From: Salvator merianae
Taxonomy: Eukaryota; Chordata; Lepidosauria; Squamata; Teiidae
NCBI GenBank assembly: GCA_003586115.2
Contig: QVOM02000034.1
Span: forward strand, 16,847,444 to 16,911,443
DNA length: 64,000 bases
Direction of reading: 5' to 3'
Shown here: one piece after another, positions 1-12,224 of the stretch
Layout of the letters: every line of letters starts with the position of its first letter
Numbering within the stretch: position 1 is the first letter of the stretch
Position numbers and translations under genes: made by a program
Notes under the pieces: generated by a model
Database searches by the model: none
The model's input: only the letters and a program-made list of their open reading frames with translations
What the model was told of the DNA's origin: nothing

Positions 1-686
1 TACAACAAACGCAAACACTTAACTGTACAGAGTTCATCGCGGTCTACCTTCTTCTCTAGGCTCATGAGATTATAATAATTTGATTGTATTGGTGTCTATC
101 CTAAGACCCTGCTTTGACAGTAATCTTTACTGAGTCATGAACTTTCACATCATTAAATCTCTCTAGCTTTATTTTAAAATACATCAGAACTGTCAAATAA
201 CTTGAGATGTACTGAAGTTTTATTTGCATTTGAGTAAAGTGAGGTTTAGCCAGTTGGGAGAAATAATTAAATTTTCTTCTGTTCTGCTCTAAGTTTTCAT
301 ACACCCACATGCCCTATTATTACTATAAAAATGGATGTTCCCTTACCTTCATTAGATGCACTGTTATAAGAAGGCCATGTCTACACACAGCTGGAACTCT
401 CTTCCAGGGTGATGAGGAAGAGCCCCAAGAGTGGGGCATTCGTGCTTCAATGTAGCTTAATACCACCCTTTGTTACCTGAAGCAAGGAGTAGGGTGCCCT
501 GCCTTCAGAATGAAGCAACTCCAGGCCTGTTCGCACTTACAACAGTAGAATGTTCTAATTAGCAGGGTTTGGACAGGCCAGGATTGGGTACAATGAGGAG
601 AGTTCACACCTGTCAGCGCCGTAATGCTTTGTGAACCGACCAGCTGGGGAAGCAGTGTGAATGGTAGTGCACTAGTTAGGTAGCTG
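1..686. other. No recognisable gene or repeat
   Basis: AT-rich sequence without a convincing exon, repeat family or long structure. Confidence 0.5.
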
Positions 687-986
687 TATTTGGACCCAGA
701 GGAGCTGTGTCCAGACATGTGTCCAGATCCAGAGGGCTGTGACTGGACATGTGTCTGAAATGGCCACCAGGGTCCAGACCCCAAAGTCTGAACCTGGGTT
801 CGAACCATCTGATGGCACCTGCACAGTCATGTCCCATTGCCATTCCAAACCAGGAAGTGGTGCAAATGCAGGACTCCTAATCCTCACCTGATCACACCAG
901 TCTGCTTGGAGACTACAATTTTCTTGACCAAAGCTGGTAGGCTTCAGGTGAGCATCAGGTGGGCTTCGGTGAGTTTCCAGTCAGCT

Positions 987-1063
987 GGGGCTGTTTGCAG
1001 GTGCGAATGTTCCTTTCCAGCGAGTGACCAGGAACGTTCCATTCCCTAAGTGCAAACAGCCCC
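987..1063. repeat. Short inverted repeat (hairpin)
   Basis: GGGGCTGTTTGCA at 987-999 pairs perfectly with 1051-1063. Inside it GAATGTTCCT pairs with AGGAACGTTC at 9 of 10 positions. The loop is short. This could be one end of a decayed foldback element covering about 690-1070, but I found no second boundary. Confidence 0.5.
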
Positions 1064-1480
1064 CCCATCACTTTAAGTCAACTTGTACAAGCAATATTGC
1101 AAGTCACCTCCCACCTACCTTGAGCATTTCCATTTTTGAGCAGGAAGGCATCAACTGAAGTGGCAATCTGAAGCATTTCCAATGAGGGCAGGAAATTGTA
1201 ACCACCCAAAATAGCATTTCAGTTGGCAGTCACACCTGATAATAGAGTGCTGCACTTGCCATGAGACACTGTTGCCACCACACGTGGATATGTAGTGGCA
1301 GAAGATAGGTTATCAGGTACTTTGGTCAGTAAATGGGGAAACAGGCTACATACTGGAATTCCACAGTAAATAAGTTCTTTTCTTGACATCATGGAGGAGT
1401 ATTTCAGTTCACAACAGGATGACCAAAAAGAAGTGCTGGACATGGTGCTGGGATCTCAGGATATTCTTCTTAAGTTCTCC

Positions 1481-1690
1481 TATGTTCTTAAGAGGACCCC
1501 TGCTGGATGGGGCCATGACCCATCTAGTACAGCATCCTGTATCACACAGTGGCCTGCTTCTGGCCATTCTAAGCAACAAAGGCAAAACCTTCACCTACTC
1601 TTGACTCCTTGCAAATGGCCTTTAGAGGCATCCTGACTGACTCTCCACCCTGGAGGTAGTACCTAGGCATGATGCGTGGTTGCCCATAGC
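1481..1690 (-). mobile_element. CR1 LINE, 3' fragment
   Basis: Read on the minus strand, this matches the usual sauropsid CR1 3' end, including the tract around CTAGATGGGTCATGGCCCC and the terminal TTCTTAAGAACATA. It is 5'-truncated. The other CR1 pieces in the window (8517, 22150, 34107) share the same blocks. Confidence 0.75.
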
Positions 1691-2079
1691 TTCATTTGGG
1701 ATAACCCTCCTTACATCCTTCTTTGTAATGCCAAGTGGAATCTTCATATGTTTTCTAAGGGACTTTGGCTGGAGATAATTTATGGAGATGGAAAAGTCGG
1801 TAGTTATTTGATCATAGAGATAGGATGCAGGAGCACACCAAGGCTTGCTTTAGGGTCCTAGGTTGTTTCCTCCCCCCCTTAAACAGTTTGCATCAGGAAA
1901 CTGCAAAAAAGTGATGCAAGCAGAAACACAGCTGCTGCTTTTGGCAGCAGATATTTACCACAGCACTAATTCAAGCTTAGATTGGGGAGGAGGGCAGAAA
2001 GACAAATCAGGTTGAAATAAACCCTTTAAAAATCTTGTATGGATGAATCACCTCCTGTTCTTGTGTAACGCACAGTGAA

Positions 2080-2300
2080 TAACTCCCCTGTAGCATTCTT
2101 GAGGCCTTAATAGTTTTAGGACACAAAATTAGGTGGGGGCTTTAGCCTCATTAATTTTGTGTGGCCAAATCCCTTAGTCAGCGATGAAAAATTTCACCAA
2201 TAGGCTCTTGTAATGATATCTCTATGGCTGACAGCTCTTTGCTGCTGTTAACAAACCCTCTGGTTTCTTTTCTGTCAGAAGGATCAGTCATCTTCAATTT
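2080..2300. promoter_or_regulatory. Candidate conserved non-coding element
   Basis: A repeat-free stretch with balanced composition, homeodomain-type TAATTTT/ATTAA sites and no open frame. It resembles conserved elements of developmental gene deserts. The call rests on appearance only. Confidence 0.25.
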
Positions 2301-2640
2301 GGGGTGCCTGACATGACTAGAGTTGACATGGGTAGCTTATTGTCACATTTCTGCATGATAAAACTACATGGGGGGACTGTAAAAATGCCTATGCAATTAC
2401 TTACATTAGATAAGCTGAGTTTAAGACTGACAGGTTTGAGTGTTGCTTATTTAAGAATGCTTATGCACCTTTGCAAAACGAAAATGGGAGCAGGGATACA
2501 CATGGTTCAATTTAAAAAATCTAACTGACTTTTGAGCTGGTTATTTATATTTTATTTCATTTTCTTTGTAATTTTTTTTACTTTTATTTATTACATATTC
2601 CTTTTATTACATGAGCATCTTTATATACCATTGTTATTCC

Positions 2641-2885
2641 TAGAAAAAGAGGAGGAGTTGGTTTTTGTACCCCGCTTTTCTCACCCAGAGGGGACTCAAA
2701 GCAGCTGACAAACCTTATGTTCTTCTCCCCACAACAGACACATTGTGAGGTAGCTGGGGCTGTGAGAACTCAGAGCAAAGCTGTGATGAGCCCAAGGTCA
2801 CCCAGCTGGCTTCATGCAGAGTGCAGACTCAAACCGGGAGAACTCCAGATAAGAGTCTGACATGCTAATCACAAGGCCAAACAGG
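2641..2885 (-). mobile_element. tRNA-derived SINE (Sauria/ACA type)
   Basis: On the minus strand the element has a tRNA-like head with a B-box-like GGTTTGAGTC (2826-2835). A conserved body follows, with CAGCTGGGTGACCTTGGGC and CTCACAATGTGTCTGTTG, and an AGAAAAGCGGGGTACAAAAA tail region. This is a common squamate SINE layout. It is divergent, so the insertion is not recent. Confidence 0.75.
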
Positions 2886-2932
2886 CTCAAATCAAACAGG
2901 TAAATAGGCAGGCCTGCGGCCTGGAGCAAACA

Positions 2933-3231
2933 TGTCCCTACAACACACTTCCTCCAAGGTGAAAGTAAAATTTATTTGCCAGCAAATAAAGGACACTTGG
3001 GGTTTGTGACATCAGCAAGCGCCAAGAGAACGTTGTAGTTATACACCTTTTATACTTCCTACAAATAACATACTATCTACTCTTAACTTCTATTGGCTAT
3101 TTCTACTATATGCATCATTGCATGTTCATTATTATTCATAACCACCCTTTACATACCGTCTTATATAATGTATGTGCATGGTAAAGATCTGTGATAAAAC
3201 AAGAGGTGTGTTGTAAGCCTCTTTTTCTACA
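2933..3231 (-). mobile_element. Solo LTR of an endogenous retrovirus-like element
   Basis: On the minus strand the segment begins TGTAGAAAAAG and ends GTTGTAGGGACA, the usual TG...CA borders. A TATAAAAGG box lies at 3054-3046 and an AATAAA signal at 2976-2971, spaced as U3-R-U5 of a 299-bp LTR. No second LTR and no gag, pol or env remnant is nearby, so this is a solo LTR left by recombination. I see no exact target-site duplication. Confidence 0.65.
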
Positions 3232-3266
3232 ACTTTTTACCTAGTTTCATTTTTCCTATCATATTT

Positions 3267-3682
3267 GGACCTTTCACACTTTCCCCCTTGGAATGGTCAA
3301 ATCTGACCATTCCAAGCTGAAACAGTCCCCAGGGTACAGCAGCCATCTGCACTGCAAAGGCAGGAACAACCCAGAAATGGGCTTCTACCACTCACAATGT
3401 GAATGCTGGCTGCCTCGCCATGACAGCAGTTGGGGAAACATCCAGCTGTTGCCATGGTGACCGGAGATGTAGCACACAAGTGCACAGCCACAGCCACACC
3501 ATGGCCTGCAGCATTCACACCCAGACATAGGTGCAAATGCTGCATACCGTTTCATTGTCCACAGCTAGTAACAATTGGGAGCATCTGCAGACACTCCTGT
3601 TCACTTGGGCCTCCACAAAATCCATAGGCACAGTGCTAGTGAGCATCCAATCACTCATTAGCATTAAAGTGCAAATAGGCTC
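3267..3682 (-). mobile_element. Harbinger-like MITE (family shared with 29369)
   Basis: The ends are imperfect inverted repeats: GGACCTTTCACAC on the left and GTGCAAATAGGCTC on the right. The right end, reverse-complemented, matches the left end of the 29369-29851 copy through TTTGCACTTTAA-GCTAATGAG. The flanks share TTT, a 3-bp duplication. Non-coding. Confidence 0.6.
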
Positions 3683-4829
3683 TTTATCTTGTCTCTTGTC
3701 AATGGCCTTCTGGCCCTTTCTGCTTTAATTCTTCCTTCTGTCGAATACTCCCTCTATTTGAGGTTGTTTTCAATCTTGCAATTTTCCTGTTTACATAACA
3801 AAAGCAAATTGCCAAGTTATAAGCTATAACAGAAGCAAAAAATCCATATTATAAATTATGGCTATATTGGGCATCATGCCATAATCAAAAATAAAGTACA
3901 TTCAGAATCATACAGAATTTTACCCTATTACTCTCCTTGCTTATCCTTCCCTTCCCCCTCCCAATCCCACCCTCTGCCACCCTTGACATTGTTAGGGCGT
4001 GTTGCAATACTGCTGATTCTTAACTCAATTTAATTGTTCTGGCTTGAAACTCAGGAAAACTTGTCCTTAAATTAAATTGTTACATTTCGGTAAGCTTAAT
4101 CCATTTACAGTTGAAATAATATCTAAGTATGAAACCCATACTTTCTTCCACTGTGCAATGCCTTTGCGTCCTATCATTTCTTGTTTCTGGGCTGATATGA
4201 GCTCATTTAACATTATTTCCCATGTTATATCAGCCCAATCATGGATTTTTAAGTTTTCAGCCTGCTTTCATTGCCATGTAATAATTAATAGCATGGCTTG
4301 ACAAAGGTAACGTAACATTACCTGTTGATCCAGAATTATATTAATATTAGTGTAATTGTGCGATATGAGAATATCTGGATCAAATGGTATGTTCTTACAT
4401 AATATTATTTTAAATAACATTTTTTAAAAATTATATTTATACTATGTCTGATCAGTAGGAATGTGAAATATAAACAGGATTATTTTTTTTTGGCCTTCCA
4501 ATAGGGCTGAGCAAAGGGGGCTTTAGCATTTCCTTTGAAATATATAAAACATTATGTGCCATTATTTTATTAGATTCATCATACTCTGCAAAATCTGGAG
4601 AATTTTGATGGCAAAATGTTCATGTGTCCTTTTACTACTCAACTTCTTGCTAGTAAGGAGTGAGAGCTAATTACAAATTTAGCATTTAATGCCTCTCAGA
4701 TTTGGGGATTTTTCCACCTGCTTCAGTTCAGAAAGGTTAATAACACTTAATATGAATCTGTGAAATTGTTTCTCAAAAAGAAATTGATTGAATACACTCC
4801 TGGAAATACATACTATGTATGTATGTGTG

Positions 4830-4830
<1 letters not shown>
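3683..4830. other. AT-rich stretch, nothing recognised
   Basis: About 1.1 kb of AT-rich DNA with short A/T tracts. No exon-like frame or classified repeat stands out. The part near 4020-4400 could be an old retroelement, but I cannot name it. Confidence 0.4.

Positions 4831-4874
<44 letters not shown>
4831..4874. repeat. (CTAT)n microsatellite
   Basis: About eight CTAT units in a row, running into a short (AT)n tail. Confidence 0.95.
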
Positions 4875-4877
<3 letters not shown>

Positions 4878-5749
4878 CAGACAGAGAGAGAAAGAGTGAG
4901 ATACTGAGCGATCCACACCCCACTCATTCCAGACAAGGGGGCATATCATTTGGCAAAATGCTGCTGTCCTGGTGAAATGTGAGATATGCAAACAGCATGA
5001 AAGATATGCTGGCAGAATATTTCAGATATGTCAGCAGGAAACATCAGTGCACCAAAAATACAGGTAGGATCAGGCCATTCCAAAAGTTGCCTGAAATGTG
5101 ATGAGTTCATGTCACTACATCTATCCAGTGCCCAGCCTGCTATTGGCAGCAGAATCCCAGGAGCATTTTTTCTCTTTTTGTAGAGCAGTCAAAACCACTC
5201 TGAAAAGACAGCACAATCCTGGTTCCCTCCTGTGACTGCATTGTGGAGAAATGGAAGCCTCAAGAATGACCTTCCAGCCCGGCACCATTAAGTGAGACTC
5301 TGAAAATACCTGACTTCAAGGGCAGCTACCGGCATCTCACTTTATGGCCCCAGATGAAAACTTCAACACCTGGGATCTTTTCTTCCCCAGCCTCAACATT
5401 TGTACATGGAGGCCATGCTTATGGCCTATCTCCCTGTGCCTGGCCTGAAGCAAGCATGCTGGTCCAGGAACAAACACTGCTCACCCCTATACAGAAGTTG
5501 CAATAGTCCCTGATTGGTTTGACTGTAGTTAATTTTCCAGGAATACTGTAGGTCTCTCTGTTTTTTCATGTCCTTTCCTCTTTTTCTGTGTTGCATGCTT
5601 CATCTTCCTTCCTGAAGAAGCAAGGCAAGTAAAGAATATTAGAACCTTTCCTCCAACATACCAGAGGCATGCCATCAATATATTGAGAAGAAGACAAGCA
5701 TGAAAAAATGAGCAACACCTACAGTACCCAGTAATTTGCAGAGACCTGT

Positions 5750-6110
5750 TCACATTTTATCTATAGTGAGCAACCAGACGCTCACCAGGTAAGTGCGTGT
5801 GCACAGCCTCACTGCCGCAGCATCCAGGAGTGGCTATATCCACTCCTGAATGCTACTAGCTGTAGACAATAAAATAGTTGTTCACAACTTGACCAGGAGC
5901 AGCTGGATTGCGTCTGGTCAGGAGCACTCACACCCTCTTTCGGGTGTGAACACTGAGTGGGCAGGCAGCATGTCCACTCACTTATCACCATGGAAACAGG
6001 TTGATGTTGCCATGGCCACTGTCATGGTGGTCAGGCCTGCCATCCACACTGCAAGTGCTAGGGGTCCAGTACGGGACTGTTCCAGCCCTGTGTAGATGGC
6101 TGCAGGGTCT
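5750..6110. mobile_element. Possible MITE fragment
   Basis: The block with GCCATGG-CAC and TGTTGCCATGG resembles the interior of the 3267 and 29369 copies. The ends are not clear, so the limits are approximate. Confidence 0.3.
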
Positions 6111-7245
6111 TGTACAGACTAGCATGATATGATACCAAACAGGTTCTTCATATTCCTCATATTTCAGTCTGAAATTAATGCTTCTGTGAATTGAGGGAGA
6201 ACCTCTCTGCATGCTAGCCTCCTGTACCAGTAGGAGTAGGCCTTAATGATCTCCCTGTGTTTTAAAGAATCCAGGCAATCTTCTTTACAGCAATACAGAA
6301 GTATCCTTCTACTGACCATTCTGGAATATTGTTCAACTTCCTATCAAGAGTGGAGATCAGTGAAATGGAAGCAGTGGGAGGCAAGGGAGGGATAGAGTGG
6401 CAGTTGCCACTTTACCTCTGATCGTGTTGAGCCATGTTTTGATCTGCTGTAAATCAAAATGAACTTTGGCATGATTAAAGGAAAGGTAGCAACCATTGTC
6501 CCTTCCCCACCACTCTACCAGTTCCTTTAACATTGATTGGCACTTGATCAGTAGATCAGACCAAGCTGCCCCCTAGTATGCTTAGTCTGTATTGGACTAG
6601 CACTGTCCTGGCCTAAGACTGTCCCAAGGGGTTCATATCCCAGTTTACCAGTAGACATGACTGAAGACGGTCTACAACCATCCCACGCTGTCTGTTCTAC
6701 TCCAGCCATCGGTGCTTCTACATCTGGCAAAGAACAGGAAAACAAGATATTTGGAACTCAGGGTGACATCAAAGCATTCATGCGCCACCACCACAGCCCC
6801 CTCTTCGAAACCAAAGCACCTCCTCTGAAGATCATTATCAGAACCTCAACATGACACACTGCCTTTGAAGACTGTTCTGTTCAGCCCCACCCTTGAGCAC
6901 CAGATGGGACATAGGCGTGATGGGGGTCTGGACCAACTGCTGGCAAAGATGGGTGGTGTCTGAGATAGAAACATGGTTCTGAACAGCTATGGTGTGTCTG
7001 CATTGTTACTGGGATTGGTTGGGCTGGTATTGATGGCACCCCTGCCCTTCCAGTGCAGAATCATGTCTTATCCCTGAACAGAGTGAACTGTGGTAGTTGG
7101 ACTTGCTCCAGGTGGGTGCGGAAATTGTCACTGCCACTGCAGTCTTGGCTAAAGTGCATTTAAGAAACCATCACATGGAAGACTCAGAACAATTCAGAGT
7201 GGCTTTGCCTCTTCTCTCCAGTGCAATTGAAATAAATTGAGTTGT
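6111..7245. other. No recognisable gene or repeat
   Basis: Mixed-composition sequence with only short, non-conserved open frames. Confidence 0.4.
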
Positions 7246-7410
7246 CTGGGTTAGCAATGCAGTGGTTAAGAGCACAGATTAGAGCTCAGAAGTCACTCAG
7301 TTCAATTCCCCGCTCTGCCATGGAAGCTCAATGTGTCTCTCCAACTATGACTAAAATAGCTTCACTGCCTTTTAGGTGCCTTGGAAGAAGAAAAGGCTAA
7401 GGGGGTTAAG
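7246..7410 (+). mobile_element. tRNA-derived SINE
   Basis: The AGTGGTTAAGAGC head and an AGTTCAATTCC B-box-like site (near 7300) are the tRNA-derived part of a squamate SINE. The non-tRNA body is short and ends near CTTGGAAGAAG. Confidence 0.65.
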
Positions 7411-8516
7411 CCTGACCGAAAATCCAGAGTGGAGTCCCTAGGTGGTTGGATGGACTACAGGTCATCTCACTGGGTGCTCCTACAGCCACCCCAGTGATGC
7501 TGTGTTTATATTCCTTTAGATCCCGCTGGCAAAGCTAAAAGGAAAAAGCACTGATGGCCAGGAAACTCAGGAAACAACTGATCCTCTAGGGTATAGTATT
7601 TGCCACCTATACTGGTCCCCTGGATTGGGGAGGGGCATTCCCAGAATGGGGCCCTTTGGCAGATTGCAAGACAATAACAAGGCCAAGTTCAACCACTGTG
7701 CTTTTGCAGATGTGTGGGGATGTCAACCCAGAAACTCGTATATCCTGTTCCAGTACTGTAACCAATACATTATTCTGTAACCCTCCAGATGCTTCAAAAT
7801 ACAATTTTGGCATGTGCAGCCAGAACCACCATTGTACAGTGGCCCCTCCCGATTCATGAGGGCCCTGTTCCCAGAAATCCTTGAGAATGCAGAAAATATG
7901 AATGTGAAGAGAAGTAATTTTCCACCCGCACTTCCCATGATCATCAAAGCTCTAGAATATATGAGTGAGGAATATGTATCAAGAAAGGAAGCATGGTAAA
8001 GGCCCATTTGCAAATATGCACATTTTGATTGTGAACAAGGAGGCTGGTAAACTGCTGCATCAAATTGATGGTTCTTAAAGGGACATGGAATAGTTGTAAT
8101 TGTATCTGCATTTGGGGGAGGGGAAAACACCTTTCACATTAATTGCACATAAAATGGAAGCATGTGAATAAATGCATTATTATATTAAATGCAAGTGTTC
8201 TGAGTTCAAACTGTTAGGAAATTCAAATTCTAACTTTGCTAACAAATCAGTGCCTATCTTAAAGTTACCTTCTGCCTTTAAGGACCGAATTAGACTTATC
8301 CCAAGGTTGTGCCATGCTTTTGGGGTTGGGAGAAGTGTGTGACAGTCTCAGCACATCATGGGTTTTTCTCTCCACTGACACAAACAATACATGACAGTTA
8401 CATTTAGCCATGCTGTTTGTATAAACTTAGGCTGCATCTGCATGAGTTGACCAGTCAGTGGGCCAACGGTGATGTTAGCTGCTGTACTGTCACACACTCT
8501 CATTACTTGAGCCAGA
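7411..8516. other. No recognisable gene or repeat
   Basis: An open frame on the minus strand at 7723-8130 has no family resemblance and is probably chance. Confidence 0.4.
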
Positions 8517-8858
8517 ACCAACAAGAGGAAGTATTTTTTTCATCAGTCTATGGAATTTACTGTCAGAAGAGATGGTGACAGCAACCAGCCTAAATAGCTT
8601 TAAGAAAGGGTTAGACAAATTCATGAAGGAAAAGTGTATCAGTGGCTACCAGAATCAGTGCTTAGGTACCCCCTCCAGCTTGGAGACACAAGATGCCTCT
8701 AAATGCCATTTGCAGGGGGTCAAGAGCAGGTGAAGGGTTTGCCCTTGTCTTCTGCTTGGGAAAAACCAGAAGCAATTGATGGGCAATGAGTGTGAGACAG
8801 GATGCTGGACTAGACGGGCTATGGACTGGCCCAGCAGCACTCCTCTTATGTTCTTGAG
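8517..8858 (+). mobile_element. CR1 LINE, 3' end
   Basis: This contains the end of the CR1 ORF (GGAATTTACTGTCAGAAGAG, then the TTAGACAAATTCATG block). The conserved 3' UTR follows, ending in CTGGACTAGACGGGC and CTCTTATGTTCTT. It is 5'-truncated and interrupted by substitutions. Confidence 0.85.
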
Positions 8859-9189
8859 TTGAGCAGGTAGACTTGCTAATGTCTCCAGCCACTCCTGCCC
8901 CACTCCAGTAGTCATTTGGGGTGACTTCCTGAAAAAGGAGGAAAAGGTACTCTGAGGCTGACATCTTATGGCAGCGGCATCCCCATATTGGTTGAAAACC
9001 AGAAATTTCAGGCTGCATACAGGATATGTGGCTTGAATTCTGGTACAGGTTCCAGAACCTGGCTGATGTGGGCAGCTTTGGTCTGCATAAACATTCCAGG
9101 CACTGCAGAGGAGCAGAATGTAGCCTCAGTCATTTGTCTAAGGTCCCCCTGCTCCTGTGCCACCTGCCACAGCTACTGGTTTTCATCCG

Positions 9190-9305
9190 GCCCCAAACAG
9201 TTAGGACAGACAAGGGGAAGTATTCTTTCACCCAGAAGGTCATTGGTCTATGGAATTTACTACCAGAAGAGGTGTAACAGTAACCAGCCTGGAAAGTTTG
9301 GCATA
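9190..9305 (+). mobile_element. CR1 LINE fragment
   Basis: This repeats the CR1 block also seen at 8517 and 22440 (TATTCTTTCACCCAGAAGG, GGAATTTACTACCAGAAGAG). It ends abruptly before the 3' UTR. Confidence 0.7.
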
Positions 9306-9349
9306 TAGTCCTGAGATATCAATAGCTATTATAAAAAATCTGGCAGTGA

Positions 9350-9645
9350 TGCCAGGTTTCATGTGACAGTGAACATTTACCTGCGTCTTCCTGCTGCTTC
9401 CATGATTGATCCTCTTGAAAACACCTTGATGCTAGTCAGTCAAGTATGAGAGAAAAAAAACAAAGGGAAGTAGGTGGGCACTTGACTAGCATACAGGTAT
9501 TTTCAAGAACAATCACAGAAACGGCAGGCAGACACGAGAGTCCACAATAGCCTCCCACGTGTAGCAGGAGTGGGGAGAGACAACTCTGAGATCTGCTTTA
9601 GATCCTGTGATTGTCTCTTACCATCTGGAAGCAGCCTAAGTCTGA
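9350..9645. mobile_element. Foldback MITE with internal hairpin
   Basis: GATTGATCCTCTTGAAAAC and the following GATGCTAGTCAGTCAAGT pair with ACTTGACTAGCAT and TTTTCAAGAACAATCA about 70 bases later. The loop contains AACAAAGGGAAGTAGG, also found in the 25500 palindrome. The right end CATCTGGAAGCAGCC resembles the ends at 47025 and 11552. Confidence 0.55.
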
Positions 9646-10590
9646 TCAGATCCCAAGCTTCGTTGTCTCACATGCATAGGTACACCAAGCAGTAGCTTTG
9701 AAATGCATATGAACCAGTAAGAGCACCCTAATCTGATTGTGTGCAAGTCTTTAAGTATTTCTCTGGTGCAATGAAATCAATACATCTTTAATGGATTCAC
9801 ACTGCAACCTGTTCAAGTCAATGAAAGCATTACTATGAATCCAAATAAGATGACAAGAGTACCTACTTATTTCATTGACTGATTCTTGCCTTTTGAAATA
9901 AACAATGGAGGTGGATCCTTGAATCCCAGTATCTTCAGTAACTCAACTATGTTTGATTATTATTTGCCTCCATATTCTAAGCAGAAAACCTGTCTATCTT
10001 AGTCATACTAAAGCTGAAGAGTTTCATACATATGTATGCATAGCTTAAGTTTTTATGAGCATAATTTGGGCTTTTCAAAATAGTGACACAATAAGCAAAA
10101 TTGAGACATGCATGTAATTTGAATACTGATTTGGTTTCATCTTTTCTTTGTGCTGGCACTTTTGATGCTTTCTTTCCTGCCTCCCTTCCATTTTTCTTCA
10201 GTTCTGCCTTTCGATAAATGGATTCAGCTGTAAATGATCCACATTGTGGCATCAGCTATTCCTAGCATACAAGTGGATGGCAGGGAAAGGGGTTGTGCTG
10301 CCTATACTGTACAATGCACTGAGTTTGTTAAGCCTAGAAGGCCGCTAGCAAACTATCCAGAAACTAGTTTGCCACTGCTTGATGGTGATTAGGAATGGAA
10401 GCATAATATTCACAGGAGCAATCTCAGCAGGATTTCAACCTACAGTGCAAATTTCACTTGGTAACAGGCCCAGAACATATATGTTTCTTGCAGGCTGCTG
10501 CTTAATCAGAGTCTTGCTCATTCTGTGTTATCTGATTTGATTTAAATGTACACTGATTGATCATGTGTCTTCCAAGACATATGTGTGACA
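9646..10590. other. No recognisable gene or repeat
   Basis: AT-rich DNA with no supported feature. Confidence 0.4.
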
Positions 10591-10609
10591 GGCAAGTTGC
10601 ATTGTCCAG

Positions 10610-10745
10610 TTGACTGTGTCTGCCTTGGGTCACTAACGATCTACTGAGGCAGTACAAAGGCACGGAGGCCCTGCAAACGGCCATGGCACACTTTGCGCGG
10701 GGTGCAAACACCCGAGCTTAAAGCCACCGGCCACTGCTGGATTTA
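10610..10745 (-). mobile_element. Short non-coding repeat (family shared with 34405)
   Basis: The reverse complement of this block aligns with 34405-34530 over most of its length. Shared segments include CCATGGC-GTT, GGGCCTCC, GTACTGC and GGCTTTAAG. A more distant copy is at 42550. It looks like a small DNA-transposon derivative. Confidence 0.5.
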
Positions 10746-11118
10746 ACCCAGTGGCAGAACCAAGCCAGCAGTTGTAACAATGACAGGCAATCAGCTGCCC
10801 CAGGTCCTGTTTTAATTTCCCACAATGCTCTAGATAGATCTATGTATTACTACCTTTGGATGAAAACTGGATCAAGCAGCCTGCTTTACTGAAATATAGT
10901 TAGGAGTGTAGCTGTAGAGGCTGAGGTCCTGCACTCCAGAATTTACCATTAACACTAGTCTGCTTCTGCTCTCTTATTATTTGTGAAAGTTGGGTTGTTA
11001 GAAAACCTCAAGAATTTAAAGTTTATGGATATGAAATCACTGAACCTATTTGAAAATGGATGCTAGGAGGAGTTGTGTCTGTAAACTACAAAGAGGAAAG
11101 GAAAGGAAAATGCAACTT

Positions 11119-11552
11119 GGGCTGACTCCAGACATCAGCCAAACATTGTGGCAGCAAGCAATATTCCGGAGAAAAGCTTCTCTAGAACTATTGCTTGTTG
11201 TCTAGACAGCATGGTCCTGCAATGACTGTGCGCATTTTTGTGATGCACGCATTCTGGTATTTCACTAGTGCAAAATACCCAGAAGTGCACAATTGTGCCC
11301 ACTACATATGCGTGGCTGTCTTTTTTGGCACATGCACAGTGGCCACAGCAAAGATTGTTGTTCCATCCAGAAAGTAAGTAATAGTGTTATTGCAGGAGAA
11401 ACCACCACAAGAGTCGGGTTTTCCTGAAAAAGGCTATCATGTATTTTAGGGGGGATATAGTGTAGCTATAGTGCGGGTTCCACAGATACGTGAGGCAATC
11501 CCACCATAGCAGCACCATAACAGTGCTGTATTCCCCCCATCTGGATGGGGCC
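11119..11552 (+). mobile_element. Harbinger-like MITE, copy A
   Basis: The left end GGGCTGACTCCAGACATC and right end CATCTGGATGGGGCC are imperfect inverted repeats. The interior is shared with copies at 24538, 27050 and 45301: a GGAGAAAAG block, the TATTTCAC-AG-GCAAAATACCCAG block, GTAAGTAATAG, GGTTTTCCTGAAA and GGGGGATATAG. Non-coding. Confidence 0.7.
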
Positions 11553-11824
11553 TTGCTCCTAATGCTTCCCATGGCTGTAGGAGTTTGTCTGAAATAGATG
11601 CGACTGACTTCCAGATGTTTCAGGGTCTCTCAAATGTCCCAAAAGAAAGCAGTGCCAGATCAACCTGGGAGTGTCATCCCCTTGCTTGAAAAGGAACAAA
11701 AAAGGTGTGGAAAGTGCTTCTCTCTAGAACTACCTCACAAATGCAGTTAAGTGGATAACAGATATCATAGCCCTGATTAATTCTTCTGTCACAAATAAAT
11801 ACCCCAGTTATCAAACTGAAAATA

Positions 11825-12224
11825 AGGCTGGGTCCACACCTTATTGAGACACTGGTATGACGCCAGTAAACCAGCATCTTGACATCTTTTTGTTTAAAGC
11901 CCAAGCATGAGCAAGGGCATGGGCATGGGCATGGGCATGGGCACTGCTGGGCCATAATGAGTGGAAGTTAATCCACTTTAACTTTGCAACATGCCTGCCA
12001 CGCACTACGGCCCAGCCAGCAGGACTCATGCTCTTCTTTGTACCATTCTGCTGGAGAATGCCCAGACTCAATTGGTGGACCACTGTGTGAGACAAGATAC
12101 AGGACTAAATGGGCTGTTGCCTGATCCAGCATGGCTCATCTTATGTTTTTATGTCTAGACAAAAAGTTGTCAACGTGCTATGATGCTAAAGTCATAGTGG
12201 TTTTACAAGGTGTGGGCCCAGCCT
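11825..12224. mobile_element. Inverted-repeat element with a CR1 fragment inside
   Basis: AGGCTGGGTCCACACCTT at the left end pairs with AAGGTGTGGGCCCAGCCT at the right with one mismatch. Between them lie a (GGGCAT)n run (about 11915-11945) and a CR1 3' fragment (about 12025-12152). The terminal repeats are much better preserved than the interior. Confidence 0.65.
12025..12152 (+). mobile_element. CR1 LINE 3' fragment inside the 11825 element
   Basis: GGTGGACCACTGTGTGAGAC, GGACTAAATGGGC and the final CATCTTATGTTTTTATG match the CR1 3' end. Confidence 0.65.

Noticed and set aside
4829..4874. Direct repeats as a CRISPR-like array
   Set aside because: A simple tetranucleotide microsatellite in vertebrate DNA, with no spacers.
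7723..8130. 135-codon minus-strand open frame
   Set aside because: No homology recognised and no promoter or splice context.
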